Positions 15,803 through 24,856 of a stretch of DNA of 64,000 bases are shown piece after piece (the stretch's first letter is position 1; each line of letters opens with the position of its first letter). Source of the DNA: Novosphingobium sp. PhB165 (GTDB lineage Bacteria > Pseudomonadota > Alphaproteobacteria > Sphingomonadales > Sphingomonadaceae); NCBI RefSeq assembly GCF_004341845.1, contig NZ_SLVB01000002.1, forward strand, positions 496,001 through 560,000, given 5' to 3'. The position numbers and the translations under genes are program-made. Under the pieces are notes generated by a model. It was not told the DNA's origin, ran no database searches, and saw nothing but the letters and a program-made list of their open reading frames with translations.

Positions 15803-18800
15803 ATGTTGCCGTTGGAAAATGCGCCGAACAGAACCAAAACGTTTGCCGTTTTTGCGATCGGTGCGCTGCTTTGCGGATCGGGCCTGAGCTTTCCGTTTGC
15901 AGCACTTGCCGACCCCGCGCCGCAAGCCGTTTCGCAAGGCGATCCGTTAGAGGATGGCTTTCGCGATCCGCCCCAGGCCGCCCGCCCCAGGGTTTGGTGG
16001 CATTGGCTGGATGGCAACATAAGCGAAGACGGGATCGAGAAAGACCTTGCATGGATGAAGCGCGTCGGGCTGGGCGGAGCGCAGACTTTTGACGGGAGTT
16101 TTGCTCTTCCCAAAGTTGTGGAGCGGCGGATCACATACATGTCGCCGGAATGGCAGGGTGCATTCCGGCACGCGGCAACGCTTGCGAACGGTCTCGGTCT
16201 TGAACTCGGTATCGCCGCTTCGGCAGGTTGGAGCGAGTCCGGAGGGCCATGGGTAAAGCCTCAGGACGCGATGAAAAAGCTGGTCTGGAGCGAAACCATA
16301 GTGCGCGGGGGCCGGCGGTTCGACGGCGTGCTGCGACTTCCGCCAACTATAACCGGTCTGTTTCAGGATCTTGCGCCGCACAAGGAACTGAGCGCGGTTG
16401 CCAAGCCTCCAATTCCGGATTTTTACGCCGATGCAGCCGTGTTCGCTTGGCGCGTGCACGATATGCAAAAGAGCGCGGTTCCAACTTTCACACTGGCTGA
16501 TGGCAAAGCGTTGGACGGCACCGCCCTGCTTGACGGCTCCTACGCAACCGGAGTCGAGGTCCCTGCGGGCACCTCAGAAAACCCCGGCATGATTGTTCTT
16601 ACTTACTCCCGTCCACAAACCATCCGTTCCGCATCGCTCTTCATTGCCGACATTGCCGACCTTTATTCGGCGGCCACCGTAGTACCGCGCCTCGAAGCCA
16701 GTATGGACGGGATTCACTGGCGCAGGATTACCGATATCCGCCTTGGCATCGTGCCCACGACCATCAGCTTCGCGCCGGTTGTCGCTCGCTACTTCCGCTT
16801 CGTTCTCGTACCGGCTCCGCCAGCTGCTGGTTCCGCGACGATCTCTGCGCCCGGATATGCGGGATTTTCTGGACCCGGCAAGCCGAGGCAAAAACTCGAT
16901 ATTGTCGATCTGCGCCTGTCGCAGGAGGCGCGGGTCAACGAGTTCGAAGTGAAGGCAGGCTTTTCCGCCGCCGCCGATTACAGTGCGCTTGATGCCGATG
17001 TCGGAAGCGAGGCGAATGGCGTGCCGGCCGGCGATGTTCTCGATCTGACAAGCCGGATGCGGCCCGACGGTTCGCTGGACTGGACCGTTCCTCAGGGAGA
17101 ATGGCGGGTGGTGCGGATGGGCTACTCGCTCACTGGCGCTCTCAATCACCCTGCTTCGGCGGAGGCGACCGGGCTTGAGGTGGACAAACTCGATGCGGCC
17201 GCCGTTCGCCGGTATTTCGAGACCTATCTTGGCCGCTTCAAGGAAACACTTGGACCAGGTTCGTTCGCGTCCCACGGTTTGAAGGCGCTCGTCAACGACA
17301 GCACCGAGGTTGGTCCGTTCAACTGGACGCCCGCCATGCTTGACCAGTTTCGCCGGCTGCGTGGCTACGATGCCCGTCCATGGCTGCCCGTGCTGACCGG
17401 AACGATCGTCGAATCCCGGGCAAAGAGCGATGCCTTCCTGTTCGATTTTCGTCGCACGATTGCCGACCTCCACGCCTCGGAGCACTATGCCACGGTCGCG
17501 GCAGTTGCCCACGAGAACGGCCTTCGCTGGTACAGCGAGGCGCTTGAAGGGGGGCGTACCTCGCTCGGCGACAATATGGACATGAGGCGGTTCGCGGACG
17601 TGCCCATGGCCGCGATGTGGGCGTTCAGGCCCGAGGACGGGCCGAAATTTCCGTACCTTGTCGACATTCGGGGAGCGGCATCCGTCGCCCATCTGTTCGG
17701 GCAGAACGTAGTCGCAGCAGAATCGATGACGTCGACGCGCTTCCCTTGGGCCCATTCGCCCTCGGATCTGCGTCCGGTCATTGACGCCGAGTTTGCGAAT
17801 GGGGTCAATCTTCCCGTCATCCATACCTCGGTACACCAACCCGTCGACAAGAAGCCGGGGCTATCGATGTGGCATATCGGCCAATTCTTCACGCGCAACG
17901 AAACCTGGTCCGAGATGGCGCGGCCATGGGTGGACTATATGGCGCGGACCGGCTTGCTGTTGCAACAGGGGCGTTTCGTTGCCGACGTTGCCTATTTCTA
18001 TGGCGAAGAGGAGCCTACTCCCATAGCCGGCAAGGCTGCATACGCCGATGGTCCAACGCGCAACGGCTACGACTACGTCAATGCGACGGTCCTGCAAAAG
18101 GATTTCAAAGTCGACGCAGGCGCTTTGGTGGCACCGTCCGGAGCCCGGTATCGCCTGCTCTATCTTGGCGGATCGAGTGCGCGGATGACTTTGCCGATGC
18201 TTCGGCGCATTGCGGAACTCGCAGATGCGGGCGCCGTGATCGCGGGCGATGCTCCGGCCGGTTCGCCTGCCTTGCAGGATGATCCCGTCGAATATGCAGC
18301 GCTGGTTCGCCGCCTGTGGTCGGGTAGCGCCGTGACCTCTGTCGGAGCCGGCCAGGTCGTTAGTGGCCATGATGTCGATGCCGCCCTGCGAACCGTCGGC
18401 GTGGCGCCCGATTTCGCAATCGGCGGCGCACGATCCGACAGCCAGATCAGATTTGTGCATCGGCAACTGGACGACGGCGATATCTATTTCGTGTCTAATG
18501 GACTCGGCCGAAGAGAAGGGTTCGACGCCCGTTTCCGGGTTGCAGGCAAAGCGCCGGAGATCTGGAGAGCCGATACAGGCGCGATCACGCGAGTATCCTA
18601 TCGGATCGAAGGCAACGAGACTGTCGTGCCGCTCACGATGGCGGCCAATGACAGCTTCTTCGTGGTCTTTCGTCGAAACGCGGCGGCACAGGCATTGACG
18701 CTTCTTCAGTCCGAACCCCGCCAGATGATGTCATTGGATGACGGGTGGAACGTAGCTTTCGAAGCGGGCCGCGGAGCGCCTCGCTCGCTCGCAATGGGGC

Positions 18801-19219
18801 ATCTTGCGCCGCTTAACGAGCAGACCGATCCGGGCATCAAGTACTTCTCGGGCGTGGCTACTTACACAAAAGACTTTTCTGTGCCGACAGGTTACCGCTC
18901 CGGCGCGCCTGTCCTGCTCGATCTGGGACGCGTCGGCGACTTGGCCGAGGTCCGCCTCAACGGCATAAGGATAGGTACCGTTTGGCATGCGCCGTTTCAG
19001 GTCGACATTGGCAAGGCATTGCGAAATGGGAAGAACCATCTCGAAGTCCGCGTCGCCAATTTGTGGGTCAATCGCTTGATCGGGGACGCGCAGACTGGAG
19101 CGTCCAAGATAGCCTTCACCGTTATGCCCGCATACAAGGCAGATGCTCCGCTCAGGCCTGCAGGATTGATCGGCCCGGTGACGCTCAGTCGCGTTGCCAA
19201 TCCAAGAGAATCCAATTGA
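15803..19219 (+). CDS. GH106-type alpha-L-rhamnosidase, secreted
   Basis: About 1138 residues, the size of GH106 enzymes. ATG 15803 is chosen because GGGGAGCAGG precedes it and it opens a signal peptide (cleavage near AALA-DP). Family features near the N-terminus are RPRVWWHWLDGNIS and DLAWMKRVGLGGAQTFDGS, then STEVGPFNW, YSEALEGG and WAHSPSDLRPVIDAEFANGVN in the barrel, and a C-terminal jelly-roll with YFSGVATYTKDF and LRVANLWVNRLIGD (galactose-binding-like). GH106 enzymes release alpha-L-rhamnose from rhamnogalacturonan or flavonoid rutinosides by inversion in a calcium-dependent manner. It is divergent from the P450-SDR pair and close to acyl esterases, suggesting acylated rhamnosides as substrate. 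Confidence 0.85.
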   Translation: MLPLENAPNRTKTFAVFAIGALLCGSGLSFPFAALADPAPQAVSQGDPLEDGFRDPPQAARPRVWWHWLDGNISEDGIEKDLAWMKRVGLGGAQTFDGSFALPKVVERRITYMSPEWQGAFRHAATLANGLGLELGIAASAGWSESGGPWVKPQDAMKKLVWSETIVRGGRRFDGVLRLPPTITGLFQDLAPHKELSAVAKPPIPDFYADAAVFAWRVHDMQKSAVPTFTLADGKALDGTALLDGSYATGVEVPAGTSENPGMIVLTYSRPQTIRSASLFIADIADLYSAATVVPRLEASMDGIHWRRITDIRLGIVPTTISFAPVVARYFRFVLVPAPPAAGSATISAPGYAGFSGPGKPRQKLDIVDLRLSQEARVNEFEVKAGFSAAADYSALDADVGSEANGVPAGDVLDLTSRMRPDGSLDWTVPQGEWRVVRMGYSLTGALNHPASAEATGLEVDKLDAAAVRRYFETYLGRFKETLGPGSFASHGLKALVNDSTEVGPFNWTPAMLDQFRRLRGYDARPWLPVLTGTIVESRAKSDAFLFDFRRTIADLHASEHYATVAAVAHENGLRWYSEALEGGRTSLGDNMDMRRFADVPMAAMWAFRPEDGPKFPYLVDIRGAASVAHLFGQNVVAAESMTSTRFPWAHSPSDLRPVIDAEFANGVNLPVIHTSVHQPVDKKPGLSMWHIGQFFTRNETWSEMARPWVDYMARTGLLLQQGRFVADVAYFYGEEEPTPIAGKAAYADGPTRNGYDYVNATVLQKDFKVDAGALVAPSGARYRLLYLGGSSARMTLPMLRRIAELADAGAVIAGDAPAGSPALQDDPVEYAALVRRLWSGSAVTSVGAGQVVSGHDVDAALRTVGVAPDFAIGGARSDSQIRFVHRQLDDGDIYFVSNGLGRREGFDARFRVAGKAPEIWRADTGAITRVSYRIEGNETVVPLTMAANDSFFVVFRRNAAAQALTLLQSEPRQMMSLDDGWNVAFEAGRGAPRSLAMGHLAPLNEQTDPGIKYFSGVATYTKDFSVPTGYRSGAPVLLDLGRVGDLAEVRLNGIRIGTVWHAPFQVDIGKALRNGKNHLEVRVANLWVNRLIGDAQTGASKIAFTVMPAYKADAPLRPAGLIGPVTLSRVANPRESN

Positions 19220-19225
19220 TCAGGC

Positions 19226-19261
19226 GACGTGGACCGCAGAGGTTACGCTTTGCTCCACGTC
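19226..19261. terminator. Weak hairpin between convergent genes
   Basis: GACGTGGA (19226-19233) pairs with TCCACGTC (19254-19261) across a 20-base loop, just after the GH106 stop and before the stop of the convergent HSL-type esterase. The loop is long and there is no T-run. Confidence 0.3.
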
Positions 19262-19280
19262 AAGGTAACTACGGCCGACT

Positions 19281-20408
19281 TCAGGTCCAATGAACGGCCA
19301 GCCAGCGCAGGGCATCGGCAACGGCATCCAGGTCTTCCGGTGTGCGGCCGCCGAAGCCCCCATGCGGCATAGCTTCGCCGACATAGAGATCCGCAGGGAC
19401 ACCGGCCTTTCGCAAAGCAGCGTGGAAACGGACCGTGTCGGACAGGAAGAGGTCACGCGTGCCGGACCGCAGGTAGGTCGGCGGGAAGCCACGAGACAAG
19501 TCTCCCTTCAGCGGGGACAGATAAGGATCTGCGAGGTTTGAACTGCCAGCGTAGAGAGCGACATTCGCATCCTGCCGCCAGACCTTCAACAACGTGTCGA
19601 GATGCTGGTTGGTCTGCAAGGTGTCACTCACACCTGTCAAATCGACTACCGGCGTATCCAGCAAGAGCGCAGCGGGCTGAGGCAGCCCGCCGTCGCGTGC
19701 CTTCAACATGAGTGCAGCGGCCAGATTGCCTCCCGCCGACCCGCCCGAGACCAAGATCTGGTCGGGCCGAAATTGGCGGGTCATCTCTCGATAGACAGCA
19801 AGGCAATCGTCCAGGGGGGCGGGGAAGGGATGATCCGGCGGCATGCGATAATCGACTGCATAGATCACGCCGCCGTATTGCTGGGCTTGTACTTGCGCCA
19901 GAACGCGGGCGATTTTTCCGCCCAGACTTGTCCAGCCGCCTCCATGGATGCTGAGATGCGGCTTGCCTTGGTTGGGCGCAGAGGCCGGCGGTGTGATAAC
20001 ATAGACTTTCGCCGCGCCGATCACACGGTCTTCCACCTTGAAACCGGGGAGGACCAGATCGCCGCCATTCATCATGCGGAGCATGCTCGCATCGTGATAA
20101 GCGATCTTCGTGCGCCATGCTGCAGAATTGGTGACGGGAGGAGACGGATCCTCAGCGGTATTCGCGCCCTTGCGCAAATAGGCCCGCGCGGCCTCGCTGA
20201 TGGACAGCGGCGGCTCGATGATCCGAGGCGGGAGGTGAACCGCGCCGTCTGCCGCATTCATCGAGCCTGTTGTCGGGGCGCTGCCTGCGGCCGCGGGCTG
20301 GGCGTCAAGCGTTACCGCAAGCGCAACGGACAGCCCGAAGACGCCGCGACGGCTCAGCGGAAACGCCGCATCTGCTTTCGAAGCGCGATTAGCATGGGCA
20401 TTTTTCAT
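19281..20408 (-). CDS. HSL/GDXG-type alpha/beta-hydrolase (esterase), exported
   Basis: 375 residues. A basic N-terminus with SRRGVFGLSVALAVTL looks like a Tat-type or Sec signal, cleaving near PAAAG. Hormone-sensitive-lipase motifs are present: SIHGGGWTSLGG (oxyanion HGGG), VSGGSAGGNLAAAL (nucleophile Ser), GTRDLFLSD (Asp) and EAMPHGGFGG (His). Such enzymes hydrolyse short acyl esters. It is downstream of the third tannase on the same strand, but a 13-base-arm hairpin lies between them, so it is probably partly uncoupled. GAGAGA before the ATG fits. It likely joins the other esterases in deacylating an imported glycoside. Confidence 0.88.
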   Translation of the reverse strand: MKNAHANRASKADAAFPLSRRGVFGLSVALAVTLDAQPAAAGSAPTTGSMNAADGAVHLPPRIIEPPLSISEAARAYLRKGANTAEDPSPPVTNSAAWRTKIAYHDASMLRMMNGGDLVLPGFKVEDRVIGAAKVYVITPPASAPNQGKPHLSIHGGGWTSLGGKIARVLAQVQAQQYGGVIYAVDYRMPPDHPFPAPLDDCLAVYREMTRQFRPDQILVSGGSAGGNLAAALMLKARDGGLPQPAALLLDTPVVDLTGVSDTLQTNQHLDTLLKVWRQDANVALYAGSSNLADPYLSPLKGDLSRGFPPTYLRSGTRDLFLSDTVRFHAALRKAGVPADLYVGEAMPHGGFGGRTPEDLDAVADALRWLAVHWT

Positions 20409-20528
20409 GTATCTTGTCTCTCGCCAGATTGCGGCCGCTTTCGTTGCAAGGCATCCGGCTGTCTGTTTCGATCAAGACCGCGAAAGCGCCGCCAATTGCG
20501 GCGAAATCGTAAGGGGCGCCGGGCGGAC

Positions 20529-20577
20529 GATAAGCCGGTGCCGTCCCGGGACGCCGTTCCCGGTGCACCGGCTTATC
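20529..20577 (-). terminator. Long hairpin after the third tannase gene
   Basis: GATAAGCCGGTGC (20529-20541) is the exact complement of GCACCGGCTTATC (20565-20577). On the minus strand it begins 12 bases after the tannase stop. It is the best terminator candidate of the esterase region, although the following bases are not T-rich. Confidence 0.5.
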
Positions 20578-20588
20578 TCGCGATTTCA

Positions 20589-22391
20589 CTATTTCATCAT
20601 CAGGCCCGCCTGCCTGCCGCTGGTCCCGACAGTGAGCAGTCGCTTGTCGCTTGGGCTGCAGCTCCAGTTCTTCTTGTCCTGCACATCTCCCTTGCCGCTG
20701 TAGCGGGCCATTTCGGGATACTTGCACAGGGGCATGGTGTAGTTCGGGGTCTTCAGTGCCAAGGCTTTCGGCCCACCGGGCGTATATTGCCGGTCGGCGA
20801 CCCAGGCCGGCAGGGACTCAGGCGCGTGGCCTTTCTCGACCCATCCCTCAAGTGCCGTGATCGGGTCGAAACTATTGGGGGCACTGCTTACGATGCTGCA
20901 ATGGGCGGTGCCGGGAAGCATGAACAGCCGGACTTGTTGCTGGACCTTGTCGAAGCCGCCATGGCGCCGCGCCAGTTGGTTATACCAGTTCACCGACATG
21001 TAAGGAGTGAGCCGCTCGTCGCTGTAGTTATGCCACATCAGCAGCTTCGTCTTACTGTTCATCAGCCGCGCCGTATTTTCGGGCAGCGTTCCGATGCCGG
21101 GGAGCAGGGCTGCTCGTGCTGCGGCGACTTCGGCGGCGGGCACGACAGCATGAAAACCCGTGACAGGTCCGGGGCCGCCGCGTCGGAATGTGACCATGGA
21201 AGCCGCTTTGAAGCCCGGATCGTTTTTGTGCACGAAGATCTCATGCACCGGATCGCTAAGCATCGCCGTTCCGCCGCCCAGAACGCCAAGTTCACTGACT
21301 GAATAGCCCGGCTGTACGATGTTTCCGCGCTCATCGGTCACCGCATTCACAGTTACCGCCACAGTTTCGATCTGTTCGGGAGTGAAGCATTGCCCGGGCG
21401 TGGAGCCGGGGCCACACTTCGGCAGATCCCGTTCCGGATCGAAGTTGCATGCGGCAGGGTTCTGGATGAGCCCGTCCTTGACGCCGTCGAGCGCATCGCA
21501 CTGTTTCTTGACCACATTGTCCATAAGCGAGAGCAAGCCGGGTGTAAGCACTGATCCCGCCGAGCGGCTCGTTGCTTTTCCGATTGCCGTGCCGTGGAAC
21601 GACACGCCCCAGATGTCGTAAGGCGATCCCGCGATGATCCCGTCGAACTCCTCCGGGAAGTAGGATGCAGCAACCATCGCGTCGCGTCCGCCTCCGGAGC
21701 AACCCTCGAAATAGGAATGCGAGATCTGCGTCTTCGCGCCGTTCACGCGGCCGTAGAAGGCGGTGGTGAAATTCTTGCCGAGGCGCGCGAGGACTTTATC
21801 GGCCCGATAGAGGAAATCGTCGACATAGTCCTGATCGACCTTTCCATTCTTCACTGCCCACGATGCGGAATCAAGCCCCTCGTGGCCCTCGTCGGTGGCG
21901 AAAGTCGCGTATCCTTTCTCGATGATCTGACCCGGATGTCCTTGTGCCGTGACAGTGACGGAAGGCATGGCCGGATCGCTCACATAGAACTGGCCGCAAT
22001 GACCACTGCAGCCGAGCTGCAAGTACTTTCCATTCCAGTTCGACGGGAACGAGGCAAGGAAGTTCGAGGTTTTGCCTGTCTCGGGATTGGTGACGAAACT
22101 TCCGGTCACTTGGCAGAAAGCCGGGCGTGTGCCTTTTGCCGCAACGTAGTTTGTGGCGCCCTTGAACATGCTGTCCTTGATCGGCTTGATCGTGATCGCA
22201 CTGCCAAGCCCGGAGGCAGCGGCCTGCACGAATTCCGGTGTGCAGCTTGCCGCGAAGCCACTGGTCGCCGGCGTCTGCGAATGAGCCATGGAATCGGGGG
22301 TGGGTACAAGCGCGCTGGAGGTTCCGAGCAATATTCCCAGCGAGGCCGTAGCCGCAGCTGAAAGTCCCAAACGCGTGGTAATTTTCGTCAT
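20589..22391 (-). CDS. Tannase/feruloyl-esterase-family protein (paralogue 2)
   Basis: About 600 residues from ATG 22391, chosen because GGGAGAGG precedes it and the signal peptide (MTKITTRLGLSAAATASLGILLG) starts there, although the frame is open another 61 codons upstream. CS-D-HC residues are complete: GCSGGGRDAM with Ser near 232, Asp in HNYSDERLTPY and His in GTAHCSIVS. The sequence is clearly paralogous to the lipoprotein at 3636-5519 (shared NWNGKYxQxGCSGHCGQF and FATDEGHxGL segments), but it has no lipobox, so it should be soluble in the periplasm or secreted. A near-identical operator lies about 217 bases upstream of the start. The ester substrate is unknown. Confidence 0.88.
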   Translation of the reverse strand: MTKITTRLGLSAAATASLGILLGTSSALVPTPDSMAHSQTPATSGFAASCTPEFVQAAASGLGSAITIKPIKDSMFKGATNYVAAKGTRPAFCQVTGSFVTNPETGKTSNFLASFPSNWNGKYLQLGCSGHCGQFYVSDPAMPSVTVTAQGHPGQIIEKGYATFATDEGHEGLDSASWAVKNGKVDQDYVDDFLYRADKVLARLGKNFTTAFYGRVNGAKTQISHSYFEGCSGGGRDAMVAASYFPEEFDGIIAGSPYDIWGVSFHGTAIGKATSRSAGSVLTPGLLSLMDNVVKKQCDALDGVKDGLIQNPAACNFDPERDLPKCGPGSTPGQCFTPEQIETVAVTVNAVTDERGNIVQPGYSVSELGVLGGGTAMLSDPVHEIFVHKNDPGFKAASMVTFRRGGPGPVTGFHAVVPAAEVAAARAALLPGIGTLPENTARLMNSKTKLLMWHNYSDERLTPYMSVNWYNQLARRHGGFDKVQQQVRLFMLPGTAHCSIVSSAPNSFDPITALEGWVEKGHAPESLPAWVADRQYTPGGPKALALKTPNYTMPLCKYPEMARYSGKGDVQDKKNWSCSPSDKRLLTVGTSGRQAGLMMK

Positions 22392-22879
22392 AAGCGGCCT
22401 CTCCCAAGGATCGAAGATATTTGCGTGGCGTGTTAAGCGCGGGCCCTGAAAGCCTTCTGATGTGGACTGGCTTATTCCGTCTGAAGCGGCGCCGCATTGC
22501 CCTTCCCACCGAACGGCACCCCACGACAGAGCGCGGAGGCGGCGGTGAAATACCGTCTGCTGGAAAAGCCCCAAACTGCTTGGACAATTGCGTGCACAAA
22601 CTTGACTTACCGACTAATCGGTCTATAAGCGGATTGCAAGATTGCTTTTATTCGGGTTTGAGTATCATCATCGAACCATTGGCATGCTTCTTCAGGCGCT
22701 ACTTTGCACGGCGCCGAAATTCTCGCCGCGGTTGGGAATGAGTCTGAAATAGGCCCGTGGGCCTCGGCCGCTTTTGCCCGCCAGCGCGGTGAAGTATCGA
22801 TCGCCCATGGTTCGAAAGCGGTTATCCCATGTGCTGATCGAGGCTTTCTTCTCCCGGCTCGTGCGCCCATAAGGCCGTG
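22392..22879. other. 488-base divergent intergenic region
   Basis: This spacer separates the third tannase (leftward) from the pentapeptide-repeat gene (rightward). It holds the TetR-type operator at 22608-22623. The tannase frame continues in it up to 22574 but without recognisable protein features, so I read it as a long leader. No RNA gene was recognised. Confidence 0.5.
22608..22623. promoter_or_regulatory. TetR-type operator upstream of third tannase gene
   Basis: TACCGACTAATCGGTC. Its reverse complement GACCGATTAGTCGGTA differs from the site at 3562-3577 by one base. It lies 217 bases before the ATG at 22391, in the opposite orientation relative to the map but the same orientation relative to the controlled gene. 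Confidence 0.58.
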
Positions 22880-23572
22880 ATGAACGATCCGAAAGAAGCC
22901 ATCGCCACATTGACCGGCCGTACCGTAACGCGCGCCGATCTGGCCGGAGAAGACGGCTTGCGGCCGCATCACCTGATCGAGTGCGATCTGGACGGAGGCG
23001 ACTTTTCCTCGCTCGATTTGCGCCAAATGCGTTTTGAGCGCTGCGCCATGCGGCGGGCCAGATTTGATCGGGCCATTCTGACCGAGGCCGCATTCATCGG
23101 CTGCCGAGGCGCGGAGGCCTCTTTCGTCGGTACCGATTTTGGCGATGCCGCCGTGACGGGTGGGGACTTCAACAATGCCTCGTTCCGGCGGGCGAGCCTC
23201 ATGTCCACGCGGTTTGCAAATTGCAAGCTCACCGGCGCCGACTTCACGGATGCAGGCATGATCGGCGTGTCGCTGGAAGAAGTCCTGCTCTCCTATGCCA
23301 AGCTGCCCGGGATCTCCTTCCGGAAGTCGAACCTTAAACGGGTGGATTTTTCCGAGGCGGACTTGCGGAAATGCGACTTTCGCATGGCCGTGTTCGAGGA
23401 ATCCTCACTCCGCAACGCCACGCTGAACGGCAGCCGGTTCGAGCAGGCCGATTTGCGCGGTGCCGATCTCAGCGGGCTGGAACTGATGGACGCCCGGCTG
23501 TTCCGGGGCGCCACGATTTCCCGCCTTCAAGCGGCGGAACTGCTGGGGCAACTCGGGCTGCGGGTGCTGTGA
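22880..23572 (+). CDS. Pentapeptide-repeat protein
   Basis: About 230 residues. Most of the protein is built of A(D/N)LXX-type five-residue repeats (for example LRGADLSGLELMDARLF, ADFTDAGMIGVSLEEVLLSYAKLPG), which fold as a right-handed quadrilateral beta-helix. There is no signal peptide or membrane segment, so it should be cytosolic. The ATG at 22880 is preferred over the GTG at 22877 because AAGG at 22871 is better spaced. Related free-standing pentapeptide proteins include DNA mimics that protect gyrase (Qnr/MfpA), but many have no known role, and the central Phe/Leu pattern here is not diagnostic. It ends next to the convergent glycosyltransferase gene. Confidence 0.85.
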   Translation: MNDPKEAIATLTGRTVTRADLAGEDGLRPHHLIECDLDGGDFSSLDLRQMRFERCAMRRARFDRAILTEAAFIGCRGAEASFVGTDFGDAAVTGGDFNNASFRRASLMSTRFANCKLTGADFTDAGMIGVSLEEVLLSYAKLPGISFRKSNLKRVDFSEADLRKCDFRMAVFEESSLRNATLNGSRFEQADLRGADLSGLELMDARLFRGATISRLQAAELLGQLGLRVL

Positions 23573-23573
23573 C

Positions 23574-24761
23574 TTACGCGGGCAGGGCGCCAAGCCAGCG
23601 CTCGACCAGTTGCATGTGCTCCGCCCACCCGGGTGTGACGAAGGTTTCCAGCGCAGTCTTCTGTCTTTCGCGGTCCGGGCTATCCGTCAGGTAGTCCCTG
23701 GCGGCATGGGCCCAGGCGGCGGCATCATCGGGATCGAGCAGCAGCGGCACATTGCCGCCGATTTCCTGATAGATGGCAAGGTCGCTTGCGATCGCGGGCG
23801 TGCCGCGCAGCATGGCTTCGAGCACCGGAAGGCCGTAGCCCTCGACCCGACTGGGCATGAGCAAGGCCCTTGCATGGGTGATCCATGTGTCGAGATCGTC
23901 GTCCGTGCAGCGCTGGAGTTCGATCACCTTGCCGTGCTCGGGCCGAGCGCCGTCGAGCCTTGCAAACGTGCTCTCGGCCATCCAGCCGCGCTGGCCGACC
24001 AGCACCAGATCGGGCGTGTCAGCGCCAAGCTCGCGGCGGAGATGGTCCCAGGCGTCGAGCAGGAGCATGTGGTTCTTGCGCGCCTCGATCGTGCCGATCG
24101 ACAGGAAATAAGGGCGCGGATGCGGCGATCCTGCGTTCCCGGAGCCCGGCGTTTCGATGCCGAGATGCGCTACAAGTTGCGGCACCGGCGGCAACCCCTG
24201 CTCAAGCCCGAACCGGGCGAGCGCATTGCCGGTATCCGCTGAATTGACGATGATCCCGCTGGCACTGCGCAACGCATTGCGCATGCGCACGGTGTGCTTC
24301 GCCAGCTCCCCTTCCCGGCAATATTCGGGGTGGGTGATCGGGATCAGGTCATGGATGAGGTAGACCGGCCGGAGGCCATGCTCCTTCAGCCATGACGGCA
24401 ACGAATCGATGTGCAGGCCGGTGTGGCCGACATTGAGGTAGATGGCGCTCTTGCAAGACCGACGCGCGAGCATGGCACGCGGAATGGCATGCGCCAGAAG
24501 CATGACCAGCCGCCGCTTGTCGACCATGCCCGCACTTGCCCGCAGCAGTGCGAAAAGGCGGTCGCTATCCTTGGCCCCCAGCACGACGCGGTGGTCGCGC
24601 CATTGCAGGAAGGCGCAGGACTGCTCCGCGAAATGTTCGAGATAGGCAAGGCAGACCCGGTCGATCCCGGTCGGCAGTCGCCCGCGCCACAGCCGCCAGA
24701 TCAGGCGGCTCGCATCGAAGACGAAAGGCCTCGCGGGCCGGTGGGAACGCGATGCTGCCAA
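23574..24761 (-). CDS. GT4-type glycosyltransferase (capsule/exopolysaccharide)
   Basis: 395 residues. N-terminal segment DASRLIWRLWRGRLPTGIDRVCLAYLEHF is typical of sphingomonad capsule glycosyltransferases. The C-terminal nucleotide-sugar domain has SIGTIEARKNHMLLLDAW and PSRVEGYGLPVLEAMLRG (E-x7-E motif), followed by ASDLAIYQEIGGN. It would transfer a sugar from a nucleotide donor to a growing glycan on the cytosolic face. It follows the KpsC-like gene by 95 bases on the same strand, so it probably belongs to the capsule transcript starting at the phosphatase pseudogene. Donor and acceptor are unknown. Confidence 0.88.
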   Translation of the reverse strand: MAASRSHRPARPFVFDASRLIWRLWRGRLPTGIDRVCLAYLEHFAEQSCAFLQWRDHRVVLGAKDSDRLFALLRASAGMVDKRRLVMLLAHAIPRAMLARRSCKSAIYLNVGHTGLHIDSLPSWLKEHGLRPVYLIHDLIPITHPEYCREGELAKHTVRMRNALRSASGIIVNSADTGNALARFGLEQGLPPVPQLVAHLGIETPGSGNAGSPHPRPYFLSIGTIEARKNHMLLLDAWDHLRRELGADTPDLVLVGQRGWMAESTFARLDGARPEHGKVIELQRCTDDDLDTWITHARALLMPSRVEGYGLPVLEAMLRGTPAIASDLAIYQEIGGNVPLLLDPDDAAAWAHAARDYLTDSPDRERQKTALETFVTPGWAEHMQLVERWLGALPA

Positions 24762-24856
24762 GATCGTATCCTGTAGGGAAGTCGGTGTCGCCGGAGGTTA
24801 GCCGCTTAGCAATTGCTTCAATCCATTGGCAAGCGAGGCCGCAGCTGTACTCGCCG

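Noticed and set aside
19602..21302. 566-codon plus-strand frame across two esterase genes
   Set aside because: It crosses the gap between two well supported minus-strand genes and encodes Arg/His-rich sequence without motifs.
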